64,000 nucleotides of DNA, from NCBI GenBank assembly GCA_947167445.1, contig CAMVID010000004.1, positions 1 through 64,000 of the forward strand, given 5' to 3'. Positions 25,136-34,206 of this stretch are shown piece after piece; position 1 is the first letter of the stretch, and each line of letters opens with the position of its first letter. The DNA comes from G11 sp947167445. Lineage in GTDB: Bacteria; Bacillota; Clostridia; Lachnospirales; Lachnospiraceae. A program made the translations under genes and the position numbers. The notes below the pieces were generated by a model. The model was given only the letters and a program-made list of their open reading frames with translations, was not told the DNA's origin and did no database searches.

Positions 25136-28100
25136 TCAGGCCTTAGCTCCGTCAAGATTTTCGGTCATGAACTCAGCCGCATCATCGGGGATATCATCAA
25201 GTTCCGTATCGGAGCCCGTGTCAACGTCGAGAGGCTGCTTTTTGAACATAATATCGTACATTACAGGAACGACGAACAATGTCATAAGGGTCGCATACGC
25301 AAGACCGCCTGCTATAACAAGGGCCATGCCTCTTCCAAGCTGAGTACCCAGATCATCACCGAAGATCAGGTTTGATTCCGCAAGAATTGTGGTCAAAGCC
25401 GTCATAAGGATGGGACGCATTCTCGTCTTGCCCGCGGCAATAAGGGCTTTGTGCCTGTCAAGGCCTCCCTTTCTTAACTGGTTGGTATAGTCTACGAACA
25501 CGATACCGTTATTAACAACAGTACCCATCAAAACTATGAGTCCCATGATTGCTATAACTGAAAGGTTCTCTCTTGTCACAAAGAGTGAAAGGAAACCGCC
25601 GGTGAAAGCAAGGGGTACGGTAAGGAGCACAATGAAGGGACTTAACAGGCTCTGGAATTGGGCTACCATTACTAGGTAAACCATCAGAAGTCCGAGGCCC
25701 GCAACAAGTGCCATCTGCTCTATCATCTGAATTACTGTGTCATACTCACCGCTCATTTCAACGGAGTATCCTCCGGGAACCTCATATGCATCAAGCAAAG
25801 GTTCCAGCTCTCTTGTCAGAAGAGTGATATTATATCCTTCCTCAACGTTGGCAGTGACAGTCATATATCTGGACTGATTCTTACGATCGATTCTCGTAAC
25901 GCCATCTTTGATTTCAACTGTGGCGAATTCACCAAGCTTATGCTCTTCCGTAACAGTGTCGTTATCATCGTCTGTTACCTGAACATCAAAGGTGTAGTCC
26001 AAGAGATTCTCCTTGGTTAGGGGCTCAAGCTCATTAACCACCTTGATATCCATATCAATTCCGTCAACGGTAATGGTTACCGCACTCTTCTCATTGGTAA
26101 GCTTATCGTTTATTGCCTGATATATCTGAACAACGCTTAAGCCTTTACTCATGGCTGCGTTCTTATCGATGTTAAGGTGCAAAATCTTATCCGCATCCTC
26201 CTCACCATTTGAGATATCAGAATATCCCTCGATGGAGTCTACAATCTCCATAATGTCTCTGGTTATGGACCTTAGGGTATCCAAATCCTCACCATAAACG
26301 TTAATGCTAAGACCTGAACCTCCTGTAAGACCATCCATCTCGGATGAGGCTGTATCCAGGGTAAAATCTATATCCATGTCCGCCACGGAATCTTCAATAT
26401 CCTTCATGATCTTTCTGATTTCCGCATCTCCGGCGTTCTCATTTTCCGTAAGCATCATAAAGGACATGGTTCTGAAGTTCTCCGGGTTGCTTGCCAGCTG
26501 AGATACCATAAGTGTCTCATCTCCGCCGTTCATAACACCGATAGAGCCGATGCCCTCGACTTTCAAAAGTCTTTCAATAACCTCATCGGTGGTGGTATAA
26601 GCCTCTTCTTTAGTGGTGTCCTCCGAGTACTCAATGGTTCCCTCAATCTGGTTCATGGTCATATCGGGAATTACCACAATACCCATTCTGAGTACAAGGA
26701 AAAGGGATAATCCCAAAAGGCCAACAGCCGCAAGAATAGGCACTGCCTTTACCTTAAGACACCATGCAAGAGCCCTTCCGTAGGCATCAAGGATTTTGTC
26801 AAATAACGGGTGTTCTTTTGCCTTCGCATTCTTAAGTATCGTAGAACTTGCCGCAGGCACAACCGTCATTGCTATGGCAAGGGATGCCAACAGACAGAAC
26901 ACAATGGTCATCGCCATAGGCCCCATCAGGTCTCTTACAAGACCGGATGTATAAATCATAGGTAAAAATACACATGCTGTGGTAAGTGTTGAGGCTACGA
27001 TAGCTCCCGCAACCTGTCTTGTACCCTGAACTGCCGCTCTGGGTGCCGCAATACCCTTACTTCGCAATCTGTATATATTCTCAATAACAACTATGGAGTT
27101 ATCAACCAGCATACCAATTCCCAGAGCCAGGCCCGAAAGGGACAGCATGTTGAGTGAAATTCCACTGAAGTACATGCAGATAAGGGCTGCAAGTACCGAT
27201 AAAGGAATGCTTATCGCAACAACCAGTGTAGGCTTAACATCCTTAAGGAAGAAAGCAAGAATGATTATTGCAAGTATTGCGCCTATGATCATAGACTGAA
27301 GTACGCTTCTTACAATAATGTTAATGTAATCGCCCATGTCCACAAGCTTAACGACCTCAAGTCCCGGGAATCTTTCCATAAGTTCATCACTTGTGGCTTT
27401 AACAACCTTACTTACATCGTTGGTTCCCGCTGTGGAACTCTTAAATATGGAAAGAATAACCGAAGGCTTGTCTCCAAGTCTGACGTAGCTGTCCATAGAG
27501 TTATCAATCACCGTAATGTCAGCCACATCGCCAAGTTTTACATCGCCAACGTTATGAATATTGGTTAAAACTATATCTTTAAGTTCAGAAACCTCTTCGT
27601 AGTTCTGACCTACCTTAACAAGCCATGAGTTGTCAAGTTTATCATCCACATAACCTGCAGGCATCTCAAAGTTCTGAGCGTAAATAAGACCTGTCAGAGC
27701 ATCCAGAGTAAGAAGCTGATCCGCATTGGCTTTCTTCTCAGCCTCCGCACGCTGCTTCTCATACTGACGAACTGCGTCGTTGTAGTCATCCCAGCCGTCA
27801 CTTAACTGCTTCTCGCCGTCATGCAGCGACTCCCATCCTTCGTTAATCTGCTCCTGACCATCAGCAATCTTATCCCAGCCGTCGGTAATCTGCTCCTTGG
27901 CGGAATCGATTTGCTTCTGAGCGGAATTAAGCTGCTTCTCCGCAGATTCCATCTGGCTTTCAGAAGCTTCCAACTGCTGCTTGCCAATGGTGAGCTGAGC
28001 GTCTGTGCTACCGAGTGCCTCTGCAGTTGCTAGTTTACCTTCCTCTAAAGCCTTATATCCGGCTTCATATTGCTGAACCTGACCTGAAAGTTTTGATATA

Positions 28101-29290
28101 GCATCATCTAATCCCGTAAACGTCATTTCAGACGTGGATGCTGCAATAGCCGCATTATCTGCCGCAGTCTGCGCCCCATTTAATGTTGCTTGAGCCGTTG
28201 CAAGGTTTCCCTGCACGGTAGCATAGTTTGCATCCGAAGGGTCCATGCTGTCAAGCTGAGCTTGTAAACCGTCTACCTGGCTTTGCAAAGTATTAAGATT
28301 TGATTTTGCTTCCTGGAATCGTGCCAATCCGGATCGAGCCGCATCAACAAGACTTTTTGCCTGTTCAAGCGCCAGACTCTTATCTGCAAGTTCTGCATTC
28401 AGAGCATTCTTTTTGTTATTCAGCTCGTCCTGCGCATCATTAAGCTTCTTCTTGCTGTCCTCGAGTTCTTCTTTCCCCTTATAGAAATCCGCTCTGCTCT
28501 TATCAAGCTCTGCGATATTCTCATCAAGTTCCTTTTGTCCATCTACGAGATCCTGCTTGCTTTTTTCAAGATCTCCCTGGCTGTCAACCAGTTTTTTCCT
28601 ATTCTTATTGATGGTTACCTGAGAATCCTCCAGCTGCTTCTTGGCATCGTCCAGTTGCTCCACAGCTTTGGCAAAGGTTCCGTCAAGGCTTGCAAGAATC
28701 TTGTCGTTTAATACATCAACTTTTTCCTGATTAAGTTCTACCTGAATTGTCTTGTCTACAAGACCTAAGGAAGAAACAGATGCGACACCGTTTTGCTTCT
28801 CAAACTGGGGAGTGATTTCATCCTCCACAAACTGGGAAAGGGCATCCATCTCCATGCCTTCCATTCCAACGGCCAGATAAACGTTGGCCATCATGTCAGT
28901 GGAAAGCTCAATTATCGAAGGAGTTCCTGCCTCCTCCGGTAAGTACGGGGCCAGAGTATTCAAGGCTCCGGAAACTTTTACCATGGCGCTGTCAAGATCC
29001 ACATCATCCTGGAATTCAAGCTGCACCATTCCGTAGTTCTCATTACAGATACTAAAAACGTTTTTTACCCCATTGATAGTTCCGAGAGAGCTCTCCATGG
29101 GTTCACATATCTGTGTTTCTATTTTCTCGGCGCTGGCACCGGGATATGTTGTCAATACCAAAAGGTATGGAAGGGATATTTCAGGCAGAAGGTCTAGCTG
29201 CATCTTCATCATGCTGACCACGCCCAGAACAATTGCAATAATTATGCCGACTAGCACAGTGAATGGTTTTTTGACACTAAACTTAAACAT
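25136..29290 (-). CDS. RND-family efflux transporter with a large coiled-coil insertion
   Basis: A 1384-residue RND permease (AcrB/MMPL superfamily, SwrC/YerP-like). The first membrane helix (FTVLVGIIIAIVLGVVSMM) and the signature LPEISLPYLLVLTTYPGAS are at the start; the helix block with the proton-relay Asp pattern (GIGMLVDNSIVVIENI) lies near residue 730, and the second repeat ends with GTVVNNGIVFVDYTNQLR. Residues about 190-535 of the first extracytoplasmic domain are a Gln/Lys/Glu/Ala-rich heptad region, a long helical hairpin absent from AcrB. In a monoderm this may replace the separate adaptor protein. No MFP or outer-membrane gene is nearby. Substrate is unknown. Followed by the lipid kinase. 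Confidence 0.92.
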   Translation of the reverse strand: MFKFSVKKPFTVLVGIIIAIVLGVVSMMKMQLDLLPEISLPYLLVLTTYPGASAEKIETQICEPMESSLGTINGVKNVFSICNENYGMVQLEFQDDVDLDSAMVKVSGALNTLAPYLPEEAGTPSIIELSTDMMANVYLAVGMEGMEMDALSQFVEDEITPQFEKQNGVASVSSLGLVDKTIQVELNQEKVDVLNDKILASLDGTFAKAVEQLDDAKKQLEDSQVTINKNRKKLVDSQGDLEKSKQDLVDGQKELDENIAELDKSRADFYKGKEELEDSKKKLNDAQDELNNKKNALNAELADKSLALEQAKSLVDAARSGLARFQEAKSNLNTLQSQVDGLQAQLDSMDPSDANYATVQGNLATAQATLNGAQTAADNAAIAASTSEMTFTGLDDAISKLSGQVQQYEAGYKALEEGKLATAEALGSTDAQLTIGKQQLEASESQMESAEKQLNSAQKQIDSAKEQITDGWDKIADGQEQINEGWESLHDGEKQLSDGWDDYNDAVRQYEKQRAEAEKKANADQLLTLDALTGLIYAQNFEMPAGYVDDKLDNSWLVKVGQNYEEVSELKDIVLTNIHNVGDVKLGDVADITVIDNSMDSYVRLGDKPSVILSIFKSSTAGTNDVSKVVKATSDELMERFPGLEVVKLVDMGDYINIIVRSVLQSMIIGAILAIIILAFFLKDVKPTLVVAISIPLSVLAALICMYFSGISLNMLSLSGLALGIGMLVDNSIVVIENIYRLRSKGIAAPRAAVQGTRQVAGAIVASTLTTACVFLPMIYTSGLVRDLMGPMAMTIVFCLLASLAIAMTVVPAASSTILKNAKAKEHPLFDKILDAYGRALAWCLKVKAVPILAAVGLLGLSLFLVLRMGIVVIPDMTMNQIEGTIEYSEDTTKEEAYTTTDEVIERLLKVEGIGSIGVMNGGDETLMVSQLASNPENFRTMSFMMLTENENAGDAEIRKIMKDIEDSVADMDIDFTLDTASSEMDGLTGGSGLSINVYGEDLDTLRSITRDIMEIVDSIEGYSDISNGEEDADKILHLNIDKNAAMSKGLSVVQIYQAINDKLTNEKSAVTITVDGIDMDIKVVNELEPLTKENLLDYTFDVQVTDDDNDTVTEEHKLGEFATVEIKDGVTRIDRKNQSRYMTVTANVEEGYNITLLTRELEPLLDAYEVPGGYSVEMSGEYDTVIQMIEQMALVAGLGLLMVYLVMVAQFQSLLSPFIVLLTVPLAFTGGFLSLFVTRENLSVIAIMGLIVLMGTVVNNGIVFVDYTNQLRKGGLDRHKALIAAGKTRMRPILMTALTTILAESNLIFGDDLGTQLGRGMALVIAGGLAYATLMTLFVVPVMYDIMFKKQPLDVDTGSDTELDDIPDDAAEFMTENLDGAKA

Positions 29291-29365
29291 ATTTCCTCAT
29301 TTCTAGAATAACAACATATGGTTAATTCTCCCCTCCCGCAGAGTTAGCCCCTGCTTACTCCCTTG

Positions 29366-29394
29366 ATTATACCCCTTATTAATTATTCTCGAAA
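29366..29394 (-). promoter_or_regulatory. Promoter of the RND transporter
   Basis: Minus-strand TATAAT (29366-29371) with a weak TTTCGA (29389-29394) 17 bases upstream; start codon about 75 bases further. Confidence 0.4.
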
Positions 29395-29451
29395 TGGCAA
29401 AAATAAACAATTAAAAATCTATAAACTTTTTATAAAATGTTCATTTTAGCG

Positions 29452-29478
29452 AAAAAGCTGATAGGTGATACCCATCAG
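29452..29478 (-). terminator. Terminator after the SGNH hydrolase gene
   Basis: Nine-base arms (29458-29466 and 29470-29478, one G-U pair) around a three-base loop, followed on the minus strand by CTTTTT; 13 bases after the stop codon. Confidence 0.75.
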
Positions 29479-29490
29479 TTTTGCTTTCAT

Positions 29491-30135
29491 CTATATATTC
29501 TCTTTAACAAATTTTGCCATTTGCTCACCAAGCTTCGCCTGATTTGCAGCATCCATATGGATTCCATCCGATTCACTGACTACTGCGTACTCTGAGGCGT
29601 CCATGAACAGACACCCATACATCTCTGCCACCTGTTTATACCAGTCTGCCAGGTCTGCAGATACCTTAACCGAATTGTCATATCCAAACATATCGCCAAG
29701 CCATGAAGGTGTAACTGCATTTGAAATCTTTGGAGGAGCTACAATAAGGACTTTGAAAGAATCGCCGCACTTAAAACGGTTAAAAGCCAACACCTTTTCA
29801 ACCATACGCTGCATCTCACCTGCGATATCCCTTGCGGAATACGAAAATTTTCTCTTACAGTCATTGGTGCCTAACATTATTATCAGCAAATCCAAAGGAT
29901 TATGGCTTTCAAGGCAGGGAACAATATATCTAATTCCGCTCTTTTCTCCCTCAGCCGGATCATCAGTTGCGATTGTTCGACCACACTGTCCTTCCTCAAT
30001 CACCTCGTAGTCATCACCAAGATTTTTCTTCATAACGGTCGTCCATCTGCCCTCATCCGCCATTCTGAGGTGAGTATCCGGGTCAAACCCCCAGGTAAGT
30101 GAATCTCCAAAACATACAATTTTCTTTCTTCCCAT
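29491..30135 (-). CDS. SGNH/GDSL-family hydrolase
   Basis: A 214-residue serine esterase. The nucleophile block CFGDSLTWG is at residues 8-16, the Asn block MLGTNDCK near 92-99, and the catalytic Asp/His block SDGIHMDAA near 188-196; a Gly block EEGQCGRTI lies at about 46-54. There is no signal peptide, so it is cytoplasmic. Members resemble acyl-CoA thioesterase/arylesterase or acetyl-sugar deacetylases; substrate cannot be assigned. It stands alone with its own terminator. Confidence 0.9.
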   Translation of the reverse strand: MGRKKIVCFGDSLTWGFDPDTHLRMADEGRWTTVMKKNLGDDYEVIEEGQCGRTIATDDPAEGEKSGIRYIVPCLESHNPLDLLIIMLGTNDCKRKFSYSARDIAGEMQRMVEKVLAFNRFKCGDSFKVLIVAPPKISNAVTPSWLGDMFGYDNSVKVSADLADWYKQVAEMYGCLFMDASEYAVVSESDGIHMDAANQAKLGEQMAKFVKENI

Positions 30136-30165
30136 TTGATTGTCTCCCTAAGCTATAAATCTTAT

Positions 30166-30194
30166 AAGCGGCATGGGACGCGCCCATGCCGCTT
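30166..30194 (-). terminator. Strong hairpin after the Rpn gene
   Basis: Perfect 12-base arms (30166-30177 and 30183-30194), five-base loop, 32 bases after the Rpn stop codon. The following minus-strand tail (ATAAG) lacks a clean T run, so it may stabilise the 3' end rather than terminate. Confidence 0.55.
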
Positions 30195-30225
30195 CGTTTA
30201 ACTATTTAGTCTTCTTCAGCATTCC

Positions 30226-31131
30226 TCAGAAGTCATCCACAGAGACACCTAACTGCTCCGAGGCCTGTTCATCGGTTATAACTCCCTTTGTGAATAACGA
30301 TATCAACGTATCTCTCTCCCCTTCTGCTCTTCCTTCTGCTCTTCCTTCTGCTCTTCCTTCCGCTCTTCCTTCTTTTCTGCCCTTTTTAATCAGTTTCTCA
30401 GAAGCTGTTTCGTATATCTCTCCACCCATTACTCTCTTTACCTCCTCTTTCGCCTTTTGATGCTTTCTGAGCACATAATTCGTAACCTTACCAAAAGCAT
30501 CCATAACATCTATGTATTCCTGTTCAGTTATTGTCTCGTTTTCTCTCATCGTGATTGCAATTTCCTTGCAATCTTCAATGAGTTCTCGGGATGTCTCAGC
30601 GTTTATCTGATTCTTCTTAAAATCTTTCTCGTATCTTAACAGATAAAACGGTATGAGAACAATCAGGTTTTTTCCGAATATCTTATCCATGGTGTAGTCA
30701 GAAAGTCTAATCACCTGCGACTCATAAACCATGGTTCTGTCTCCCTGAACCAATTCAGTTCTGAGAACTTCCGGCGTGTTCCTGGTACTCCTTAAATATA
30801 TCACACATGACCGCGGAAGTTCTACTCTTTGAAGCTGATTATTCTTTGCCGCCTGTTCTATCGCAATATAGAAATCGTACTGGAACATTCTAAGGACCAT
30901 CTTCCCGTCCTGAGTGCTCTGGCATTCTAGATGATATAGGTGTCTGCCGATTCTGTATACAGAGTCCGTCACCACCTTTCCACCCTTTTCATAAAATTCA
31001 TTTCGAAGCTGCTCAGGCTTCGTTTTTCTTGTGTACTCGGTTCCAAAGGCTTCATTTATCAGCTCAATAAAGAGATAGGGCGTCTTTTGAGCCAAAGTCC
31101 TAAAGACCGAATCGAAAACATGACTATTCAA
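30226..31131 (-). CDS. Rpn-family recombination-promoting nuclease / PD-(D/E)XK transposase-like protein
   Basis: A 301-residue member of the Rpn / YhgA-like group. Rpn proteins of E. coli are DNA endonucleases that raise recombination. The N-terminal nuclease core is visible (DSVFRTLAQKTPYLFIELIN and YRIGRHLYHLECQSTQ, the latter carrying the ExQ motif), with a helical C-terminal half. Near the C-terminus are four RAEG tetrapeptides from a 12-base tandem repeat. The start is TTG at 31131, with GGGAGGAG six bases before it; no better start exists. Usually a lone, horizontally moving gene; no partner transposase or terminal repeats are visible. Confidence 0.88.
   Translation of the reverse strand: MNSHVFDSVFRTLAQKTPYLFIELINEAFGTEYTRKTKPEQLRNEFYEKGGKVVTDSVYRIGRHLYHLECQSTQDGKMVLRMFQYDFYIAIEQAAKNNQLQRVELPRSCVIYLRSTRNTPEVLRTELVQGDRTMVYESQVIRLSDYTMDKIFGKNLIVLIPFYLLRYEKDFKKNQINAETSRELIEDCKEIAITMRENETITEQEYIDVMDAFGKVTNYVLRKHQKAKEEVKRVMGGEIYETASEKLIKKGRKEGRAEGRAEGRAEGRAEGERDTLISLFTKGVITDEQASEQLGVSVDDF
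30322..30369. repeat. Four 12-base tandem repeats within the Rpn gene
   Basis: Units TTCTGCTCTTCC at 30322, 30334, 30346 and, with one change, 30358. The period is a multiple of three, so each unit adds Gly-Arg-Ala-Glu to the protein; copy number could change by slippage without breaking the frame. Confidence 0.9.
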
Positions 31132-31461
31132 TTAACTCCTCCCATAAAACGTTTAATTAGTTTAAGTGGATTGTTCGGACGATCTGTCCGAGAATAGATT
31201 CGAATGAATCTTTTGAGAATATACCAAATTTATAAGGGAAAAATCTATTGACCGATTCTACAAAGATTTTAAGAAAAAAGCGTGCGCCGCACAAATAAAA
31301 CCTTCGGTAGCGACGTGTTTACCACTCTTGATGGCCTTTGTGCAATATTCTATGTGCAATTTGGGGCCTGTCCCCAAATTGCACATTATCAAGCCTTGTG
31401 TAACTAAAAAGTCTGGAAAACGTTTGCCTAGTCACAAGGGTGCGAAAAGCCGCATCCGGGA
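31132..31461. other. Gene-free stretch upstream of the Rpn gene
   Basis: About 330 bases without a convincing reading frame. It holds a short hairpin (CGGAC-GATCT-GTCCG near 31177), an A+T-rich promoter-like zone next to the Rpn start, one copy of the dispersed GGGG-centred palindrome (31352-31386), and a CCTTGTG/CACAAGG dyad around 31394-31441. No known RNA gene was recognised. Confidence 0.5.
31352..31386. repeat. Dispersed palindrome, copy A
   Basis: Perfect 15-base arms (31352-31366 and 31372-31386) around CCTGT; arm sequence ATGTGCAATTTGGGG. Shares GTGCAATTTGGGG with copies at 53668 and 62606. Confidence 0.85.
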
Positions 31462-31508
31462 GGAAAAATAAAGTGCCTAAGGGCGGCCGAAGCGCCGCTC
31501 TTAGGCAC
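31462..31508 (-). terminator. Terminator of the exporter-lipoprotein operon
   Basis: Arms 31473-31487 and 31494-31508 (15 bases, one wobble), six-base loop, then TTTATTTTT on the minus strand, six bases after the stop of the last lipoprotein gene. Confidence 0.85.
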
Positions 31509-31514
31509 AAAACA

Positions 31515-32837
31515 TCAAGTTCTTTCCGACAGTCCGCCGCCAATGTACATCTTTATCGATGAGAATTCCATATCAAAAGCCATAAACGAGTAGGTTTTAC
31601 CTGCATCGAAATTCACTCCTGTGTAGAATCTGTCTTTAATCACATTTACAAGATTTCCCTCCGCGTCAAAGAAAAGCAGATAACCCACTAAATTTGACAC
31701 GCTGTCAGGGTTATTGTTTGTGGCTGTAGCAGTTACATCATTGTCATTTACCTCATACGAGAATGCAATATTCTGAAGACCGGTATGATACCACGGAGTA
31801 ATATCGTAACTAAAGAAATACTCTACACTGTCAATGTCATCCCGTGAAAAATAAGCAAAGAAGACGCTCTCATCTCCCGGCTCAAGGGAGTCTATATGCT
31901 CTGTATCGGCATCAACCATGTTTCCGGAAGCGTCATATGCGATAAAATTGGCTTCCATGCCAACAAGCACCTCACTGTTGTTCTTTACCACAAGCACTTC
32001 CCGAGTTTCGCTCATTTCATGGTTTACACCCATGTACTCCGTTACGCCAAAATCACTGTCCTCTACAGTGCTCTCAGGTTTGGCTTTACCGTCATATCCA
32101 CCCATAAGATAGCATTCAACATGATCATATTCGTCAGGGCAATACAGGTTTACTCCAAGAGTAGCGCCCGGTCTTATCTCGCCGTTAATATCGGCCACAT
32201 ACTCATCAGAAGAATAAATCGCATTTCCGCTTGCATCAAAAAACACTGCTCTTGCTTCGATATAAGAGCCTATTATATCTCCCTCATTTTTTACACGAGC
32301 AATCACACCTTTATCTATGGGTGACAATTCCATTTTAAGATTGTCAACCATAGGTGTATAAAAAGGAGTCTCGTATGTATAGGAGTATTTAACATCACTG
32401 ATATCGCTAGCATCCTTAACATCATAGAACATAAAGAAAAGTGCGGCGGAATCTCCCGGTGCAAGGGCTTCCACTTCCTCTTTGCTGTCCTGTAAAACAT
32501 TGCCGGCAGAATCCATAGCTGATGCCACTCCTGTTAACCTGACAGTCTCTTCAGAGTTGTTCTTGATAATGCACAGATACTCGGGATTACCGAATTCAGG
32601 GGTATAGTTATAATAGGTTTTTTCAAAAAGAGCGTCCCTCTCATCTGTCTCTTCGGCCGCCTGAGCCCCTTCCTTCTCTTCAGAACCGACTTCTTCTGAG
32701 GATGTGGAAACATCCTCCTCTCCACCTATCTTATTGTCATCTGTTTCTGTCGTTGCGAGCTCAGGTGCGGCGGCATTGGAGCCGCATCCGGCTATCATTG
32801 CCGTCGCTAAAAGCAAAACCAATAATTTTCTCTTCAT
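31515..32837 (-). CDS. Lipoprotein with repeated FxLYD-like beta-sandwich modules (second copy)
   Basis: A 440-residue lipoprotein: a signal peptide ending in the lipobox MIAGC, then an acidic Glu/Ser/Thr linker to about residue 75, then about four related beta-rich modules with the pattern KNNS...AxDxxGN...LxPGxxxxxxFF. The pattern resembles FxLYD/DUF-type extracellular domains found in Firmicutes surface proteins. It lies 18 bases after a paralogue of the same layout and ends the ABC-exporter operon. A role as an immunity or substrate-binding lipoprotein of the exporter is possible but unproven. Confidence 0.75.
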   Translation of the reverse strand: MKRKLLVLLLATAMIAGCGSNAAAPELATTETDDNKIGGEEDVSTSSEEVGSEEKEGAQAAEETDERDALFEKTYYNYTPEFGNPEYLCIIKNNSEETVRLTGVASAMDSAGNVLQDSKEEVEALAPGDSAALFFMFYDVKDASDISDVKYSYTYETPFYTPMVDNLKMELSPIDKGVIARVKNEGDIIGSYIEARAVFFDASGNAIYSSDEYVADINGEIRPGATLGVNLYCPDEYDHVECYLMGGYDGKAKPESTVEDSDFGVTEYMGVNHEMSETREVLVVKNNSEVLVGMEANFIAYDASGNMVDADTEHIDSLEPGDESVFFAYFSRDDIDSVEYFFSYDITPWYHTGLQNIAFSYEVNDNDVTATATNNNPDSVSNLVGYLLFFDAEGNLVNVIKDRFYTGVNFDAGKTYSFMAFDMEFSSIKMYIGGGLSERT

Positions 32838-32855
32838 TTTTTACTCTCCTCTATA

Positions 32856-34130
32856 TTATTCGATGTAGACTAACACATCAGAAAATGCGTATGGATAATC
32901 AGCTGCCACACATGAACGTGTTTCTCCGGGAAGAAGATCTCCGCCCTCGCTGTTAAAGTAAACTCGTCCGATATTGGAAAACTTACCTGTCAAATCAAAG
33001 TAGAGGATTTGGCAGTACATATTCTTTAGACTTTCAGTTCCGTTATTCGTAGCTGTAATGATTACATCCTGGCCATCAATCTCATACGTGTACTCAATAT
33101 TTTCAAGAACGGTCGAAGCGTCTTCGTACGTATTATAGCTATAGAAAAGGTCTATGTGATCCACATTCACACACATAAGTCTTGCATATAGCACTGCCTC
33201 ATGTCCGGGTGCCAGACAACCATAGTTTGTGGTGCAGTCAGATCCTCCACCTATTACATTGCCCTTTGAGTCATATGCAACCATATCCACCCTGACTTTG
33301 GCATGCTTATCGAAGTTGTTTTCAATTACCAGAGCTTCATCAGTAAAATACGTTTCGTTCTGATATCTGTACTCGGTCACTTGAAGATTCTTTTCGGAAA
33401 TGCCCCATTCTTGAGGGGGATTTGACAAGTCACATCCACCGTAAAGATAGACTTCCGCATGGTCGAAATGTTCGTAACTGGCAAACTGATAAGTAACTGC
33501 TGCTCCCGGTTTTATTTCTCCGTCCAAATCTCCAATATAACTATTCATGGCGTAAATAAAATTATTGTTTTCATCATAGAAGAAAGCCGTAGCGATTATT
33601 TCTGTCCCTGGCAGTTCGCCTTCGTTTCGGGCAACAACCAATAAATGGTTTTCATCAATTCTTAACCAGTCGCATTTGATGTCTTTCATTACCGGGGCAT
33701 AGTCTGTATTAACTTCATATGAAAAGTTATACTCAACATGGTCAACTTCCTTAATTCCGGAAAAGCAGTGAGAATAAGCCAACGTTTCGTCAGCACCCAG
33801 AAAAGGAAAGCTGCAGCTCTCTGTAGCCAACTCCGCATTCTGCGAATCAAAGCCCGTTATATCCACATTCACCCTAACATTCTGATTCGAATTATTTTTC
33901 AAAACAAAAGTGTCATAGCATGTTTCTGTGGAGACGAAACCACCGTATGTCTTCTCAATCAGATCATCCAAATTACCTGTCTCGCCGATGTTTTCTTCCA
34001 TGGTTTCCGTGGATTGTTCAGTGATGACGGAATCTTCGTTGTCTTCCGCCTGAGATGCAGGGGCAGAATTTCCCCCGCAGCCTGAAAGCATTAAAGCCCC
34101 CAGTAGAAGTGTTAGAATTGTTTTCTTCAT
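32856..34130 (-). CDS. Lipoprotein with repeated FxLYD-like beta-sandwich modules (first copy)
   Basis: A 424-residue lipoprotein with lipobox LMLSGCGG and an acidic linker, then about four modules with the same KNNSNQN...GFDSQNAE...LGADE pattern as the next gene. The two are diverged tandem duplicates sharing architecture rather than near-identical sequence. The start at 34130 has AAGGGAG upstream and gives a proper signal peptide; a longer in-frame reading would prefix 43 Arg-rich residues across a hairpin and into the permease gene. A 76-base gap with a hairpin separates it from the permease. Confidence 0.75.
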   Translation of the reverse strand: MKKTILTLLLGALMLSGCGGNSAPASQAEDNEDSVITEQSTETMEENIGETGNLDDLIEKTYGGFVSTETCYDTFVLKNNSNQNVRVNVDITGFDSQNAELATESCSFPFLGADETLAYSHCFSGIKEVDHVEYNFSYEVNTDYAPVMKDIKCDWLRIDENHLLVVARNEGELPGTEIIATAFFYDENNNFIYAMNSYIGDLDGEIKPGAAVTYQFASYEHFDHAEVYLYGGCDLSNPPQEWGISEKNLQVTEYRYQNETYFTDEALVIENNFDKHAKVRVDMVAYDSKGNVIGGGSDCTTNYGCLAPGHEAVLYARLMCVNVDHIDLFYSYNTYEDASTVLENIEYTYEIDGQDVIITATNNGTESLKNMYCQILYFDLTGKFSNIGRVYFNSEGGDLLPGETRSCVAADYPYAFSDVLVYIE

Positions 34131-34153
34131 TTTTATTTCTCCCTTATATTTTT

Positions 34154-34191
34154 CCGGATGGCCGAAGTCCCCTGAAACTTCGGTCACCCGG
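34154..34191. terminator. Hairpin between permease and first lipoprotein gene
   Basis: Fifteen-base arms (34154-34168 and 34177-34191, one mismatch, one wobble) with an eight-base loop. No T run follows on the minus strand, so it more likely stabilises or processes the operon mRNA than terminates it; this would allow different lipoprotein and permease levels. Confidence 0.5.
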
Positions 34192-34206
34192 TATTTATCT
34201 TTTATT

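Noticed and set aside
24791..25375. Plus-strand frame of 194 codons opposite the lipid kinase and RND genes
   Set aside because: Antisense to two clear genes and without family resemblance or a start signal.
30322..30369. Short regular repeats first suspected as a CRISPR fragment
   Set aside because: Units are directly adjacent without spacers and in frame inside a protein gene.
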